Of a stretch of 7,919 nt of DNA, positions 6,586-7,919 are shown piece by piece (within the stretch, counting starts at the first letter, position 1; every line of letters starts with the position of its first letter). The position numbers were made by a program, and so were the translations under genes. Origin of the DNA: an uncultured Lachnospiraceae bacterium (GTDB taxonomy: Bacteria; Bacillota; Clostridia; Lachnospirales; Lachnospiraceae); the NCBI GenBank assembly GCA_945485625.1, contig CALYSH010000055.1, forward strand, positions 1 through 7,919, given 5' to 3'. The notes under the pieces were generated by a model, which saw only the letters and a list, made by a program, of their open reading frames with translations, searched no databases and was not told the origin of the DNA.

Positions 6586-7143
6586 TTATACAAGCTCCAA
6601 TACAACTTCCATTGCAGCATCACCCTTACGCAAACCAATCTTTACGATTCTGGTGTAACCACCCTTACGATCTGCATACTTGGGTGCATACTCATCAAAA
6701 AGCTTTGCAACCAGATCTACTTCCTTCTGGTCTTTCTTCTTGTTGGAAGTAACCATATTGCCGTCCTTATCCTTTACCAGAGAATTGGTTGCAGGATTGA
6801 GAACCTTCAACATCTGACGTCTTGCATGTAATCTGGAAGGCATATCCTTCTTGATTTCCTTCTCAACGGTCTCGAACTTGGTAACCTTCTTACCGTCAAC
6901 AACTTCCTTTACTCTCTTACCGTCCTTATCCTTTACAGGAACCTTAGCAGTAACCTTAACCATCTCATAGTTGTCTTTTTCCTTAACAGCTAATGCGATG
7001 AGTCCTTCTGCAATCTTCTTTACTTCCTTAGCCTTAGCCTCGGTGGTAACGATTCTGCCGTTGTTGATCAGTGCAGTAACCTGATTTCTTAATAAAGCTT
7101 TTCTCTGAGCAGAGGTTCTGCCCAATTTTCTGTACATTGCCAT
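6586..7143 (-). CDS. rplQ: 50S ribosomal protein L17 (bL17), enlarged form
   Basis: The 185-residue product is the large-subunit protein bL17, which binds 23S rRNA near the peptide exit side. The start (MAMYRKLGRTSAQRKALLRN), the middle LHARRQ (105-110) and the end KLFDEYAPKYADRKGGYTRI onward are standard. Typical bL17 has about 115-130 residues. The extra length is two lysine-rich insertions, at about 55-101 (before LHARRQ) and about 118-139 (before VDLVAKLFDE), each containing the string VKDKDG. ATG 7143 is chosen because AGAAAGGA lies eight bases upstream and the family's N-terminus begins there. A frame extending to 7182 would add 13 unrelated residues. The gene follows rpoA after 138 bases and ends in a strong terminator. 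Confidence 0.97.
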   Translation of the reverse strand: MAMYRKLGRTSAQRKALLRNQVTALINNGRIVTTEAKAKEVKKIAEGLIALAVKEKDNYEMVKVTAKVPVKDKDGKRVKEVVDGKKVTKFETVEKEIKKDMPSRLHARRQMLKVLNPATNSLVKDKDGNMVTSNKKKDQKEVDLVAKLFDEYAPKYADRKGGYTRIVKIGLRKGDAAMEVVLELV

Positions 7144-7169
7144 AGTATTGTTCCTTTCTCCACAGATGG

Positions 7170-7209
7170 CACATTCGGCCACGCTCTTTGGTCTTACTTA
7201 CCGAATGCG
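7170..7209 (-). promoter_or_regulatory. Hairpin in the rpoA-rplQ gap, upstream of the rplQ ribosome binding site
   Basis: In the minus-strand RNA, CGCATTCGG (7209-7201) can pair with CCGAATGTG (7178-7170): nine pairs, one of them G-U, closing a 22-base loop. It ends about 16 bases upstream of the AGAAAGGA ribosome binding site of rplQ. No U-run follows, so it is not a terminator. A role as a translational control site or RNA processing site for L17 is inference from its position. Confidence 0.5.
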
Positions 7210-7258
7210 AAATAATTACCATTTAGAGATAACACCCTCCCGCGCCATTTGGTCTCAC
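7179..7258. repeat. Imperfect 19-base direct repeat in the rpoA-rplQ gap
   Basis: Read on the minus strand, GTGAGACCAAATGGCGCGG (7258-7240) and GTAAGACCAAAGAGCGTGG (7197-7179) match at 15 of 19 positions, including the unbroken core AGACCAAA. The copies are 61 bases apart start to start. The second copy forms most of the loop of the hairpin at 7170-7209. The rest of the gap shows no promoter I can support. Confidence 0.55.
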
Positions 7259-7281
7259 CGGTCCGGCATATCCAACATTGA

Positions 7282-7919
7282 TTAGTTCTCATCACTGGGA
7301 TTCAACTGAAGTCCCAGCTCTTTCAGCTTCGCCAATACCTCTTCCAAAGACTTGCGACCAAGGTTACGAACCTTCATCATATCCTCAGAAGTCTTATTGG
7401 TCAACTCCTCAACCGTATTAATACCTGCTCTCTTCAAGCAGTTATAAGAACGAACGGACAACTCAAGCTCGTCGATGCTCATCTCAAGCACCTTCTCCTT
7501 CTCGTCATCTTCCTTCTCAACCATAACCTCTGCAGTCTTAGCATTCTCAGAAAGATCAATGAACAGATTCAAATGCTCGCTGAGAACCTTTGCTGCAAGG
7601 CTTACTGCCTCATCGGGAGCTAAAGTACCGTTGGTGAATACATCCAGAGTCAGCTTATCGAAATCGGTAATCTGGCCCACACGGGTATTCTGAACAGTCA
7701 CATTAACTCTCTCAACAGGAGTATAGATAGAATCGACTGCGATTACACCAATCGGAAGCTCATCATTCTTGTTCTTATCAGCACTCACATATCCACGACC
7801 CTTTGTGATGGTCAGCTCCATGTAAAGCTTTGCATCTTTTCCGTTCAGGGTTGCAATCACCTGATCGGGGTTCAGAATTTCAATATCCTGATCTGCCTGG
7901 ATATCGGATGCTCTTACTA
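7282..7919 (-). CDS. rpoA: RNA polymerase alpha subunit, 5' part cut by the window edge
   Basis: The window holds the last 211 residues. The frame continues past the right edge, so roughly the first 100 residues of a usual length near 315 are missing. The alpha subunit dimerises to nucleate polymerase assembly, and its C-terminal domain contacts UP-element DNA and activators. Visible are the end of the N-terminal domain (ASDIQADQDIEILNPDQ, PIGVIAVDSIYTPVERVNV, DEAVSLAAKVLSEHL), an acidic lysine-rich linker (KEDDEKEK), and the C-terminal domain with SVRSYNCLKRAGI and VRNLGRKSLEEV. The Arg in SVRS corresponds to the DNA-binding Arg265 of Escherichia coli. The stop is TAA at 7284-7282, and rplQ follows after 138 bases as in most bacteria. 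Confidence 0.98.
   Translation of the reverse strand, partial: VRASDIQADQDIEILNPDQVIATLNGKDAKLYMELTITKGRGYVSADKNKNDELPIGVIAVDSIYTPVERVNVTVQNTRVGQITDFDKLTLDVFTNGTLAPDEAVSLAAKVLSEHLNLFIDLSENAKTAEVMVEKEDDEKEKVLEMSIDELELSVRSYNCLKRAGINTVEELTNKTSEDMMKVRNLGRKSLEEVLAKLKELGLQLNPSDEN

Noticed and set aside
7144..7182. A longer rplQ start adding 13 residues with a CAIC motif that hints at zinc binding.
   Set aside because: It covers the ribosome binding site of the standard start and one arm of the hairpin, and bL17 proteins begin at the MAMYRKLGR segment.

Overview
The window looks like a piece of a Clostridia chromosome, most likely from the family Lachnospiraceae. The reasons are the gene order at the end of the ribosomal protein/RNA polymerase alpha cluster (rpoA, rplQ, ecfA1, ecfA2, ecfT, truA), the AGGAG-type ribosome binding sites, the moderate GC content, and an enlarged, lysine-rich ribosomal protein L17. 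The taxonomic call is inference from protein style and synteny. No rRNA or other decisive marker is present.

Reading along the minus strand from the right edge: the 3' two thirds of rpoA (cut by the window edge), a 138-base gap with a hairpin and an imperfect direct repeat, then rplQ, closed by a strong intrinsic terminator at about 6543-6574. About 300 bases further on is a sigma-A-like promoter (6111-6139). It starts a tight five-gene run: ecfA1, ecfA2, ecfT, truA and a secreted SH3b-NlpC/P60 cell-wall hydrolase, with gaps of 21, 16, 18 and 7 bases. The three ecf genes encode the shared energising module of group II energy-coupling factor vitamin/metal transporters (two ATPases and the transmembrane coupling protein). 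The substrate-binding S components are not in the window. TruA makes pseudouridine in the tRNA anticodon stem-loop.

The plus strand carries two things. At the left edge is a CapA-family (PGA_cap, calcineurin-like fold) lipoprotein gene. It meets the NlpC/P60 gene tail to tail, and both stop codons lie in the single four-base palindrome TTAA (1396-1399). A 19-codon leader ORF (36-95) overlaps its start in an ATGA arrangement. Between the rplQ terminator and the ecf promoter, a 47-codon gene for a small single-pass membrane protein (6375-6518) is inserted against the direction of the cluster. Its leader contains a perfect 7-base inverted repeat, and a possibly decayed reading frame lies upstream.

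Most of the window is conserved housekeeping DNA. I found no CRISPR array, insertion sequence, tRNA or defence system. The less ordinary parts are the 6090-6546 insert with its small membrane protein, the rpoA-rplQ gap, the two insertions in L17, and the coupled start and overlapping stop of the CapA-family gene.
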